From assembly GCA_902609035.1 (NCBI GenBank), contig CACLQG010000011.1, forward strand, positions 1 through 36,790: a stretch of DNA of 36,790 nucleotides. The letters are read 5' to 3'. Below the pieces are notes generated by a model. The model did not search any database, was not told the DNA's origin, and was given only the letters and a program-made list of their open reading frames with translations. The translations under genes were made by a program, and so were the position numbers. Of the stretch, positions 16,298 through 26,200 are shown in pieces. Each line of letters starts with the position of its first letter. The first letter of the stretch is position 1. The stretch is from an uncultured Bacteroidota bacterium. Its GTDB lineage: Bacteria; Bacteroidota; Bacteroidia; Flavobacteriales; Flavobacteriaceae.

Positions 16298-17551
16298 ATG
16301 AAAAAAGTGATATTCCTTTTTTCGATGGTTTGCTATCTTTGGCTTCAAGGGCAAGACAGCTTGTCAAACCCTCTTAATGATGCTCTGGAATACAAAATTA
16401 ACTCCATTGTCCAAAAAGGAATTCAGCAAAAGGCCTATCCCGGGGCCCAAGTATTGATTTTCAAAAACGATAGTATACGGCTCAATAAAAGCTATGGCTT
16501 TCACACCTATGATTCCATCACTCGGGTGGAAAATCACCATTTATATGATCTGGCCTCAGTCACTAAAATTTTAGGCAGTACTCTGGCTTTTATGAAGTTA
16601 TATGAACTCTACGAAATTGACTTAGACGGAAAAGTTGCAGACTACATTCCGCTAATCAAAAATACCAACAAAAAAAACTCCACTTTCCGCGAGGTACTTA
16701 GCCACCAAGCTGGTTGGTTACCATATATTGAACACCAAAATACCGTACGGCGTAAAAATGGAAAATTTAGGACAAGAACACTCTCATCTAATCAAAGTAA
16801 ACGGTATCCTGATCCGCTTTCCGACTCTCTTTTTATTCATAGAAAATATAAAAAAAAGATAATACGAAGAATCAAAAGAACCCCGGTTGAAAAAATTGGA
16901 GAATATCGTTACTCAGGCCTACTTTTTTTTCTTATACCCGCTATGGTTCAAGAGATGAGCGGACAACCTTTTGATGCGTTTTTGGACCATCATTTTTATA
17001 AACCCATGGGCATAGAACGGTTGACCTTTAACCCCAGTTTTTATTTTGAAAAGGAAGAACTCGTGCCCACCGAAAAAGATTCACTATTTAGAAAAACATT
17101 GGTACATGGTTGGGTGCACGATGAGGCTGCAGGTCTTATGGGAGGTGTTTCGGGAAATGCCGGGTTATTTGCCAATGCTTCTTCATTAGCCAAATTATTA
17201 GAAATGTTTCTCAATGTTGGCCAGTTTGGTGGCAAACAATATTTAAAACCTGAAACCATAAACCTTTTTAGTTCACGTGCCTATCCAAAAACTGAAAATC
17301 GTCGAGGATTAGGTTTTGACAAACCCACACTTGACACAATTGCTAAAAATCGTCACCCTTCAATAAAATCTAGTTATTCAAGCTATGGTCACGAGGGATA
17401 TACAGGAAATACCGTATGGGTTGATCCTATTAATCGTTGTTTTATGGTTTTTCTTTCCAATCGTGTTTATCCTACTAGAGAGAATAGAAACATAATTAAT
17501 CGTTTGAAGATAAGAAGTCATATAATGGATACAGCCATCCTAACTGAATAA
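16298..17551 (+). CDS. Exported serine hydrolase, beta-lactamase (class C) fold
   Basis: 417 aa with a signal peptide (cut near LWLQGQ/D). The class C/penicillin-binding-type fold is clear: LYDLASVTKILGSTLAF gives the SxxK motif (Ser87, Lys90). The second motif reads EYRYSGLLFFL (Tyr205; YSG in place of YxN), and the third is the HxG form in SYGHEGYTGNTVWVDP. Other hallmarks are FREVLSHQAGWLPY and GGVSGNAGLFANASSLAKLLEMF. In many Bacteroidota this domain is fused behind a GH3 domain; here it stands alone. Such proteins act as esterases, amidases, D-aminopeptidases or transpeptidase-like enzymes, so the reaction is open; a role releasing an acylated substrate is possible. It is the last gene of the plus-strand run and meets the convergent dioxygenase gene after five bases. 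Confidence 0.86.
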   Translation: MKKVIFLFSMVCYLWLQGQDSLSNPLNDALEYKINSIVQKGIQQKAYPGAQVLIFKNDSIRLNKSYGFHTYDSITRVENHHLYDLASVTKILGSTLAFMKLYELYEIDLDGKVADYIPLIKNTNKKNSTFREVLSHQAGWLPYIEHQNTVRRKNGKFRTRTLSSNQSKRYPDPLSDSLFIHRKYKKKIIRRIKRTPVEKIGEYRYSGLLFFLIPAMVQEMSGQPFDAFLDHHFYKPMGIERLTFNPSFYFEKEELVPTEKDSLFRKTLVHGWVHDEAAGLMGGVSGNAGLFANASSLAKLLEMFLNVGQFGGKQYLKPETINLFSSRAYPKTENRRGLGFDKPTLDTIAKNRHPSIKSSYSSYGHEGYTGNTVWVDPINRCFMVFLSNRVYPTRENRNIINRLKIRSHIMDTAILTE

Positions 17552-17556
17552 AGTTT

Positions 17557-18282
17557 CTATGTCTTAACCTCCCTTATGCCAGAGTGATCCATACCCTGCT
17601 CCCTCTCCAATTCTACCATTTTTTGAGGCCGAAAATTAAGTATAAATGCCCTGCGATTTTTTGATGTAGAATTCCCGCGACTGAAATGCAGCGTATGTCC
17701 GTGGTGAATAGAACAGGACCCAGATTTTAAGGGAACTGCAGTACTCTCCTTTTCTGTTCCTTGGCACTGAAGTGCTCCTTTTCCAACAGGCTGGTAGTGA
17801 TCCCTCAATGGAAACTTGTGTGACTTTGGAGTGTACCACATACAACCATTTTCAAGTGTAGCCTCATCAATGGCAAACCAAATACTCAACGCCCTTTTAT
17901 CAGGCATATCAATCCAATAGGCTGCATCTTGATGCCATGGTGTGGGTTGATTGGTAAAAGGTGCCTTGTTAATCAGCATATCAAAATCCAATATCATATC
18001 ATTCCCCATCAAATTTTGAGCAATAGCCAAACTCGTTTTGTGCATAGGGTAATCTAATAAATCTGGATATACACGGGAGGGAAGCATGATTTGAGTAATT
18101 AGCTCACTGGCTTGATCCTCAGAACCAGAAAGGTCTGATCGTAAATCACTGGTATCAAATTCATCGTTAATAAAGGCGTTGTAAGTTTTGGAGTAGAATT
18201 CTATATCTTGATTGTTGAGAATATTATCTAAGGCTAAAAAGCCCTCTGACTCAAAAAATTTTATCTGTTTAGGGGTAATCAT
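17557..18282 (-). CDS. Phytanoyl-CoA dioxygenase (PhyH)-family Fe(II)/2-oxoglutarate oxygenase
   Basis: 241 aa, no signal peptide, so cytoplasmic. The iron-binding triad is visible: His117 and Asp119 in TPWHQDAAYW, and His199 in GHTLHFSRGNSTSKNRRAF, followed by the 2-oxoglutarate-binding arginine (Arg210/211). IWFAIDEATLENGCMWYTPKSHKFPL is split by short loops but matches the family's central strand and loop (WIALD...ENGC...PGSH). PhyH proteins hydroxylate small molecules using oxygen and 2-oxoglutarate; bacterial homologues act on many substrates, including compatible solutes and secondary metabolites. It follows the FG-GAP/UnbV gene after six bases and is probably the second gene of that operon, so it may further process something imported through the SusC/D pair. 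Confidence 0.87.
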   Translation of the reverse strand: MITPKQIKFFESEGFLALDNILNNQDIEFYSKTYNAFINDEFDTSDLRSDLSGSEDQASELITQIMLPSRVYPDLLDYPMHKTSLAIAQNLMGNDMILDFDMLINKAPFTNQPTPWHQDAAYWIDMPDKRALSIWFAIDEATLENGCMWYTPKSHKFPLRDHYQPVGKGALQCQGTEKESTAVPLKSGSCSIHHGHTLHFSRGNSTSKNRRAFILNFRPQKMVELEREQGMDHSGIREVKT

Positions 18283-18288
18283 GAAGCA

Positions 18289-21200
18289 TTAATTTAAAGT
18301 AGTTTTATAAAATTTTGGAGTATCATTGTTTCTAGTAAAGACTAAATATTGCTCTCCACTAGGTGAAATTATCTTTTGTATGTCTCTAACCTCTCCAGAG
18401 ACCATCAAGCCCGATTCTGAGGCATCTAGATAACTAAATTTACCACTACCGTCTCCTAGAAAACAAATACCTTTGATTGCATCATAGTTGCCAAACTTTA
18501 CCCTTGAGGCGGTGAAATTTCCTCCCATTACAATATCAATATGTCCATCTTGATTGAAATCTCCTGTACTCAATCCATAAATGGGTGAAAATTGGGATTC
18601 CTTTGGTAAGGCGGTTATTTTGAATTGACCACTACCAATATTTTCAATATAACTTGTTTCAAAATTTTTGGCATATAGAACTTTAGATCCTTCTAATTCT
18701 TCAGAAGTAAATACTTGATCAATCGTCAATCCAGCATATTCACTATACTTTACAAATCTATTTTTAAGTATCGTCAATTGTTGTTGAATATCGTCTTTGG
18801 AAAAAACGGGATAATTTTTCCCTTCATCATAACAGGATAGTATTGGGTCTACAGAGCCATTGTTATCATAATCTTTGGCATATATTCCAATGGGATAATC
18901 AATAGAAGTTTTTAGTTGAGAATTAAGTCCAAAATTTCCAGCAACATAATCCATATCACCATCCTTGTCAAAATCAGCTTGGGCAATCGTATTCCACCAT
19001 CCTTCAGAGTTTTTAAAACCTACATTCTCTGATATATTTTCAAGATTTCCATTTTTATTTACAAATAAGGTAATTGGCATCCACTCACCAACCAATATAA
19101 GATCTGGAAAGCTGTCTCCATTAAAATCGGTCCACAACGCATCAGAAACCATTCCTATATTATGAAGTCCGTTAGCTTTATTTTCAGTAATGTCTTCAAA
19201 GACCCCTTTACCATTATTTTGAAGCAGGAAACTCTGCGGTGCATAGGGATACTCATTGGGTAAAATTCTTCCTCCAACAAATAAATCCATATCGCCATCA
19301 TTATCGAAATCTGCAGATTTTATGACCGACCCACTGGATAAATAGTCGGGCAGATTTCCTTTTGATTTAATAAAATTGCCTTTTCCTATGTTAATGTAAA
19401 GTCTGTCTTTTAGTGCAGATGCCGTTTTATCAAATTCATTACCCCCACTCACCACAAATAAATCTAAATCTTGATCCCCATCAGCATCAAAAAATAAAGC
19501 ACCCATATCTTCAGAAGACGCATCAGGCTCAAGATCGATATTATTGGATTTTACAAAAATTCCTAATCGATTTTGTAAGAATAGTCCTCCAACCGACCCC
19601 TTGGCACCACCAATGAAGACATCCTCAAGTCCATCGCCATTGACATCCCCCACAGCCAACTTTGGCCCAAGAGTAGAAAGCATATGGGGCAGCATGATCT
19701 CTCTTTTAAAATCATTGTAATTATTCTCCTTATGTGTAAAATTAAGTGGTGTTACTTCTTCAAAAAGATCTGTATTGACCTCTTCCTGTTCCGGTTCAGT
19801 AGCGGTAGCATTTGTTTCTAAAAGTATAATTTTTTGGTTAGGCTCAAGATCAGCAATGATTTGTTTTTTTTGATTGGGCCAAATAACCTCTACTTGATCA
19901 ACTTTGGTAGATTTTCCAATACCAAAAATTAAATTTAGATCAACGGATGACTGATAACCCCTTGTATTTAATAATTCTTGGGTTTGCATCATTCCTCCAG
20001 AATTTACATTCACTTTAGCACCAATCCCAAATTTATTTTTACCCGTCCCCTTTAGAGCAATTTTTAAATAATTATTCTGAGTAAACTTTTCTGCATTATT
20101 TCTGTAAATAAAAGCTTTTTCATCGATATTGTTTACAACCAAATCCATGTCACCATCATTATCCAAATCCACATAAGCTGCACCATTGGAAAGGGTTTTT
20201 TGGTCTAGGCCCCAATCTTTATTCACCTTGGAAAAAGTCAAATCCCCATTATTTTTGTAAGTGTAGTTTTCTTCAATAGTAGATGGCATTTTATCAATTA
20301 ACTCCTTGAGTTGAATTTTCTCTTTAGTTTTCCTCTCATTAATTTTTTCCTGGACCACATAATTCATGAAATCCATATTGGTATAATCTTTTCGATAACC
20401 ATTAGTAATAAAGAGGTCCTTAAATCCGTCATTATCAAGATCGGTAAAAAGAGAAGCCCAGCTCCAATCTGTATTTGATACACCAGAAAACTGTCCAATC
20501 TCAGAAAAATAATCTCCACCGCGATTGAGTTGCAACATATTTCTCATAGTTTGATGGTAAAACCCGTTCTTTTCTAGATGACTTAGCTTTTCAAAATTAT
20601 CAGGCCCTGAGGTCATTTTTATTCTATAATTTCCTTCAGGCAACATGTCAAGGGTCATGATATCTGTGAGACCATCATTGTTGATGTCTGCAATATCCGA
20701 TCCCATTGAATAAAGAGAAACATGGCCAATATAGTCTTCCAATTGTTCAGAAAAAGTACCGTCACCATTATTTAAATAGAGATAGTCTTGTTCGTTATAA
20801 TCATTGGATATGTACAAATCCATCCAGCTATCGTTATTCAAATCAGAAACCGCAATACCAAGACCAAAACCAAGTATATTGGAAATCAATCCAGCCTCAT
20901 CGCTAACATCAACAAATTTTCCATTGTCGTTTCTCATCAACTTATCAGAGTAAGATTTATTTTTTTGTTTTTTATGATGTCTTGATATTTTTCCCAATCC
21001 AGCATATTCCTGAGTAGAATGATTTAGAATATATAGATCTAAATCACCATCCTTGTCATAATCAAAAAAAGCACCTTGTGTACTATAACCGGAGTCGTCC
21101 ACACCATATTCTTCTCCTTTTTCTGTAAAAGTTAAATCTCCATTATTAATAAAAAGTAAGTTTTTTCTTTTGTTGGAGTCTTTTGCAGCAGATCGGCAAA

Positions 21201-21591
21201 CATAAATATCCATAAAGCCATCACCATTAACATCCGCCATAGTCGTTCCAGTATTCCAGAGTCCACTCGCAAAAACACCTGCTTGCTCTGCTATTTCCTT
21301 AAACTTAAAATTCCCTTGGTTGAGGTACAATCTACTGCCCACCATATTACCAGTGAAGTAGATGTCAGATAAACCGTCATCATTAATATCTCCTATGGCT
21401 ACTCCACCGCCATTGTATAGATAACCATAATTGAGAACATTAAACTGTTCTGTCTCCTGTAAAGGGTTTCTAAAATCTATACCAGTTACACTGGAAGGCA
21501 TTAGGGTAAACATTTTATCAGCCTGGGGAGTACAGGAAAAAAAAACTAAACCTGAAAGAGATAGAATTTTTAACAACGAAGTAGATTTCAT
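18289..21591 (-). CDS. Large FG-GAP/VCBS-repeat lipoprotein with UnbV/ASPIC domain
   Basis: 1100 aa. A lipobox VFFSC (Cys20) marks a surface or periplasmic lipoprotein. Repeated calcium-binding propeller motifs of the FG-GAP type fill both halves, for example AIGDINDDGLSDIYFTGN (66-81), ADVNGDGFMDIYV, DYDKDGDLDLYILN, ADINNDGLTDIMTLD, VDLDNDGDMDLVVNN, and later GDVNGDGLEDVFIGG and DFNGDSFPDLILVG. A UnbV/ASPIC domain sits at about residues 525-590 (FGIGAKVNVNSGG, ELLNTRGYQSSVDL, VEVIWPNQKK). Two propellers therefore flank it. Proteins of this make-up commonly sit beside SusC/SusD genes in marine Bacteroidota, and their role is unknown, possibly binding of a ligand or partner at the cell surface. 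A strong terminator separates it from susD, so it likely has its own promoter. Confidence 0.88.
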   Translation of the reverse strand: MKSTSLLKILSLSGLVFFSCTPQADKMFTLMPSSVTGIDFRNPLQETEQFNVLNYGYLYNGGGVAIGDINDDGLSDIYFTGNMVGSRLYLNQGNFKFKEIAEQAGVFASGLWNTGTTMADVNGDGFMDIYVCRSAAKDSNKRKNLLFINNGDLTFTEKGEEYGVDDSGYSTQGAFFDYDKDGDLDLYILNHSTQEYAGLGKISRHHKKQKNKSYSDKLMRNDNGKFVDVSDEAGLISNILGFGLGIAVSDLNNDSWMDLYISNDYNEQDYLYLNNGDGTFSEQLEDYIGHVSLYSMGSDIADINNDGLTDIMTLDMLPEGNYRIKMTSGPDNFEKLSHLEKNGFYHQTMRNMLQLNRGGDYFSEIGQFSGVSNTDWSWASLFTDLDNDGFKDLFITNGYRKDYTNMDFMNYVVQEKINERKTKEKIQLKELIDKMPSTIEENYTYKNNGDLTFSKVNKDWGLDQKTLSNGAAYVDLDNDGDMDLVVNNIDEKAFIYRNNAEKFTQNNYLKIALKGTGKNKFGIGAKVNVNSGGMMQTQELLNTRGYQSSVDLNLIFGIGKSTKVDQVEVIWPNQKKQIIADLEPNQKIILLETNATATEPEQEEVNTDLFEEVTPLNFTHKENNYNDFKREIMLPHMLSTLGPKLAVGDVNGDGLEDVFIGGAKGSVGGLFLQNRLGIFVKSNNIDLEPDASSEDMGALFFDADGDQDLDLFVVSGGNEFDKTASALKDRLYINIGKGNFIKSKGNLPDYLSSGSVIKSADFDNDGDMDLFVGGRILPNEYPYAPQSFLLQNNGKGVFEDITENKANGLHNIGMVSDALWTDFNGDSFPDLILVGEWMPITLFVNKNGNLENISENVGFKNSEGWWNTIAQADFDKDGDMDYVAGNFGLNSQLKTSIDYPIGIYAKDYDNNGSVDPILSCYDEGKNYPVFSKDDIQQQLTILKNRFVKYSEYAGLTIDQVFTSEELEGSKVLYAKNFETSYIENIGSGQFKITALPKESQFSPIYGLSTGDFNQDGHIDIVMGGNFTASRVKFGNYDAIKGICFLGDGSGKFSYLDASESGLMVSGEVRDIQKIISPSGEQYLVFTRNNDTPKFYKTTLN

Positions 21592-21624
21592 ATTGGAGTT
21601 TTAAGAAAATGAGAATTACAAATT

Positions 21625-21656
21625 AAAAAAAAAAGCCTGTAAAAATACAGGCTTTT
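21625..21656 (-). terminator. Strong intrinsic terminator after the susC-susD pair
   Basis: An 11-base perfect inverted repeat, AAAAGCCTGTA at 21631-21641 and TACAGGCTTTT at 21646-21656, with a four-base loop. Read on the minus strand, the hairpin is followed by a run of ten T (plus-strand A run 21625-21634). It begins 22 bases after the SusD stop and lies 34 bases before the next minus-strand start, so it separates the two transcription units. Confidence 0.87.
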
Positions 21657-21677
21657 CCTCATAAATATAGTGAGAAG

Positions 21678-23255
21678 CTAGAAGTTTGAAGCTCCAGTAT
21701 CCCAATACAGACGTGTACCAATTTCATCAGCACCGCCAAGTTTTGAAACTGCATCGGCGTATCCAGAAGGATTGTTGGTTTTCTCAGGAATTGGGAAAAC
21801 CATTCTCTTCATAAAGTCATCAGCAGCAATTATTCCAAAGTCAGAGTTACTGTCATTCTTGTAATTATATGGAAGCTTAGGATATCCGGTTCTTCTATGA
21901 TCTACCCATGCTTCAATTGAGTTAGTGTATGCAGCAATCCATTTTTGAGTAATGATTTTTTCGAGTTTATCTTCATTGGACCCTGCTGCATTCCATGCAA
22001 CGGTAGAAGTAATTCTACTGGTAAAATCATTCACATCACCAGTTTCAACAACATCATCATAATCTAATGGTGTACCAGTGCTATTGGCCAAATAGGCATC
22101 AACTCCACCTGCGCCCCAATAAGCAAAGGATTGTTTCACTCCTTCTTCATAATGACCTTGAGCCGATAAAGGTGTAGACCATCCTCTTAGGTTTGCCTCA
22201 GCTAAGATCAAGTGCACTTCAGCAGCATCAATTAGTTTTCTATCACTAGCAGACTTAAAGTCTTCACTAATAGTTGAGTAAGGTAAATGAAGTGCTTTTG
22301 AGGCTAGGAACGCACCATTTAAAATTCCTTTGTAAGGGAAATTAGGATGATCAGCAACTAAGCTTGCATCAGCAACAGGAGCCCAGTACTTAGAGGCTCT
22401 AGGATCATCGTATCCTCCAAGAATTGACTCCATAGAAGCACTCATACGTGTATCATTCCAAGAGAAACAAATGGTAACTTCGTGGAAAGGTTCTCCATAA
22501 AGACTTAACATTAAATTGTCTGCATTTGTTGTAATCAATCCTCCTGCATCGTTGATGGCTTTCTCTCCTTGAATTTTAGCCAAAGAAGGGTTTGCTTTTG
22601 AAATTCTCATGGCTAATCTCAACCTAAGTGAATTTGCCATTTTGATCCATTGGGGAACACTTCCACCATAGCTAGCGTCAAAATCTTTGAATCCTACATA
22701 ATCAGTATTCGCTGAGAAAGTGGAAACAATTTGATCCAACTCAGAGAACCAAGTGTTGTACAAATCTGCTTCAGAATCATACATTACATCACCTGATGTT
22801 CCATAATTTGAATAAATTAACGGACCATGATAAGCACTAAGTCGGGATGTACCAAGAATCTGAATTAATTTTGTCCATTGGACAAACATGTCAAATCCGC
22901 CTTCTTCAGCAATCTGAATCACCTGTCTCCCAGGAGCCATAACACTTCCGTAAATACGATTCCAATATTGATCAATCCATCTTGGATAATAAGTGGTATT
23001 GTTTACACCTCCAACAAATGGCGTTGGGGTGGCATAATGCTTAACCCATGAATCATTGTTTAGGTTGTGCATAACTTGATTCCCACTCAGAGCTTTCAAC
23101 ATAGATGGAAAATAAGCTCCAACATGATTAAAGTTTTGTTTAAGGGATTCAGTAGTTATTTGGTTTGGATTGGTGTTCAACTCCGCGAAATCATCTGTAC
23201 AAGAGTACATCGTGACCAATCCAATTAATAATACGTATAAAAAGTTTTGTCTCAT
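21678..23255 (-). CDS. SusD/RagB-family nutrient-binding outer-membrane lipoprotein (SusD-like 2 type)
   Basis: 525 aa. The lipobox VTMYSC (Cys19) is followed by DDFAELNTNPNQITTES, the usual opening of the SusD-like 2 family. Further family marks are the tetratricopeptide-like helices, YSNYGTSGDVMYDSEADLY, WIKMANSLRLRLAMRIS (the conserved WxxxANSLRLRLAMR region), DAAEVHLILAEANLRGW, and the C-terminal EAWVDHRRTGYPKL with MVFPIPEKTNNP. SusD proteins lie as a lid over a SusC channel and bind the incoming ligand. This type (PF12771) often serves substrates other than starch, including peptides and smaller glycoconjugates, so it does not reveal the ligand. It begins 13 bases after the susC stop and is followed by a strong terminator. 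Confidence 0.93.
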   Translation of the reverse strand: MRQNFLYVLLIGLVTMYSCTDDFAELNTNPNQITTESLKQNFNHVGAYFPSMLKALSGNQVMHNLNNDSWVKHYATPTPFVGGVNNTTYYPRWIDQYWNRIYGSVMAPGRQVIQIAEEGGFDMFVQWTKLIQILGTSRLSAYHGPLIYSNYGTSGDVMYDSEADLYNTWFSELDQIVSTFSANTDYVGFKDFDASYGGSVPQWIKMANSLRLRLAMRISKANPSLAKIQGEKAINDAGGLITTNADNLMLSLYGEPFHEVTICFSWNDTRMSASMESILGGYDDPRASKYWAPVADASLVADHPNFPYKGILNGAFLASKALHLPYSTISEDFKSASDRKLIDAAEVHLILAEANLRGWSTPLSAQGHYEEGVKQSFAYWGAGGVDAYLANSTGTPLDYDDVVETGDVNDFTSRITSTVAWNAAGSNEDKLEKIITQKWIAAYTNSIEAWVDHRRTGYPKLPYNYKNDSNSDFGIIAADDFMKRMVFPIPEKTNNPSGYADAVSKLGGADEIGTRLYWDTGASNF

Positions 23256-23268
23256 TTTAATTATAGAT

Positions 23269-26200
23269 TTAGAATGTTAATCTTAAGTTCATACCGATTG
23301 TTCTAGTAGATGGAAGATTGAAATTATCAATCCCCTGGTTACTTCTGCTAGTACTCATCGCCACCTCAGGATCGAAAGGCGCTTCAGCACTGTAGAGAAG
23401 ATTGTTTCCTATTAGAGAAATGTTAGCACTTTCGATAGGAAGTCCCAATGTAGAGGTGTCTAAATTGTAACCTATTGAAAGCTGGGTAAGTCTGATATTG
23501 GTTCTATCGTAAACGTAAGGTTCTCCAATACCATTTCTGTCTCCAAGTGCAGTATACCATTTTACTGGATCAACTGAACTTACAGCAGCTCCTGTACTTT
23601 CAGTAGCAGCATTAACAGATAAACTACCAGCATCTCTGGCAGCTCCAGATCGAGCTGAAACTCCGAATCCATTCAACATGGTTTCAGTGTGAGAGTAAAC
23701 TTCACCTCCAAATTTACCGTTTATAATAAATCCAGCAGTGAATTTATCTCCTAGAGTAAAATTGTTAGCCCATCCGATGCTGAAATCTGGTTCTGCATTT
23801 CCGGCAAGCATGTGATCTGTACTTAAAGGAGTACCACTATCATCAAGCAGAATTCTTCCCTGAGCATCTCTTTTATGCATTCTTATGTACATGTCGCCAA
23901 TAGATCCGCCAGCCACAAAACGCGACTGAACAGCATCACCACCACCTGTACCAAGACCTGAAATCTCTGGATGAATTTCTACAACTTCATTATTATTTTT
24001 AGTAAAGTTGAATGTTGATGTCCATGAAAGATTTTGTTTTTCAATAATTTTTCCACTAAGACTCAATTCAACTCCTTTGTTTACAATTTCACCGGCGTTT
24101 ACAAAATAAGTAGTAAATCCTGATCCAGAGGGTGCAGCAAGACTTAGGAACTGATCTGTACTCTTAATATTGTATATTGCTAAGTCAACACCTATCTTGT
24201 TGTTCAAGAATCGAACGTCAATACCAAATTCAGTTGTTTCAATTAATTCAGGCTTCAAGTCCGTAAATGGCTTTTGTGTGTTTCTGTTAACCGCACCTGC
24301 AGCAGTTACAGTATTTTGAGGATTAATTCGGTTAAAAGGAACCTCATTACCTACGGAGGCAGCAGAGGCTCTAATCTTAGCAAAACTAATTATCTCTGGC
24401 AACTCAACCATTTGCGAAATGATCGCTGAAAGTCCATAAGATGGATAGAAATAAGACTCATTTCCAGTAAGCGCCAAGGTAGAAGCATAGTCATTTCTTC
24501 CTGCTATATCAAGGAATAGATAATCTTTATAGCCAATTACAGCGTTTCCAAATAAAGCTTGCTTTTCAATTCTACTGCCCAAAGCCGACTGAACTTGAAC
24601 ATTGGTTGGAAGATTTTGAAAGTTGAACTCATTGGCGTAAAATAACAAACCGTCGTTACCAGAGGATACATTAACCCCTTCACCAAATACTTGATGTTGG
24701 ATAGATGCTCCAGCGATAAGTGTTAGGCTAATATCATCAGAAAGGTCATCAGTATAATTTAATATTCCATCAGCATAAAATAATTCGTCGTTTAGCCTTT
24801 TGTAATCCCATCTTCCATTGTCACCAGTATTGGTAGGATTGGAAGTAGCTGAATGCTGCTGCTCATAAGTTTTGTTTGAGTAGTCATATGATGCTCTAGC
24901 TTGAAATGAAAGTTTTTCAGATAACTGGTAGTTAATATTTAAACTTGAAATCGCTCTTTTTATTCTGTCATCTTTAGGTTGCTTATTTAAAACCCAATTA
25001 GGGTTGGACAAGAAGTGATAATTAGCGTAAATATTTTGCTCCATCACATTGTTGGCATTAAGACTTTGATAATTTGTCATAAAATCATTAAAATCCATCT
25101 GTCTTGGAAATGTATAGAGAGCGACCAAAGGGTTTAAATAATATCCTGAAGGAGTTCTGTTATGAGTTTTCTCATCTGTCAATATAATGTTTGAAGTAAC
25201 GGTCATTTTATCATTCAATAACTTAGTAGACTGCTTAAATGAAACATTATTCTTCTGGTATTTAAATGTTGGCATAACACCATCTGAGGTAGTATTATAA
25301 TAAGAAAAGTAAGTCTTAGTTTTGGAATTTCCTCCACTAACACTTACAGAATTTACATAGTTAGCTCCTGTCTGAAAAAAATCTTCAGCATAACCACTCT
25401 CATAGTTACCTCTGGTAGTTGACCAACTATTTTTATCTGCACCAACTGCTCCATAATCATATTGTAGATCAGGAATACTGATAATACTCTCAAAGGTTAC
25501 ACCAGAATTTACGGTAACTTTAGTTTTTCCTTCTTCACCAGACTTAGTTGTAATCATGATTACACCATTCGCTCCTTGACTACCATATAATACTGATGCA
25601 TTGGCACCTTTTAGAATTGTGATGTTTTCAATATCGTCTGGGTTTACCTGAGAAAGTCCATCACCTTCGTCAATACCACCCCAAACACCAGGTTGATTTC
25701 CTCGATTGTTAACCATGGGAATACCATCAATTACAATAAGAGGCTGACTATCTCCACTCAAAGATTTATTTCCTCTAAGTACAATACGTGTTGATCCACC
25801 TGCACCTGAGCTGCTTTTTCTAATTTCAACACCTGCAGCACGACCATTCAAACTATTCGCAAAGCTTACGTCTCTAGCTTGAGTCAAGTTATCAGAGCTA
25901 ACAGTTTGACTTGAATAGGTTAAGGTTTTTTCCTCCCTCTTAATACCTAATGCAGATACTACTATCTCGTCAAGAGCATTACCCGCTACTAGGGATGTGT
26001 TGTACGTAGAATCAGCACCAACAACTATCTGCTGTGATTCATAACCTACAAAGCTGATTTCAAGAGTCAAACCCTCAGATGCAGAAATAGAATAATTTCC
26101 GTCAAAATCAGTTGTTGCTCCATCATTGGTTTCAATTACCACGACAGTAGCGCCAGGTAGTGGGACTCCATCTTCATCAGTAACTGTACCATTTACAGTT

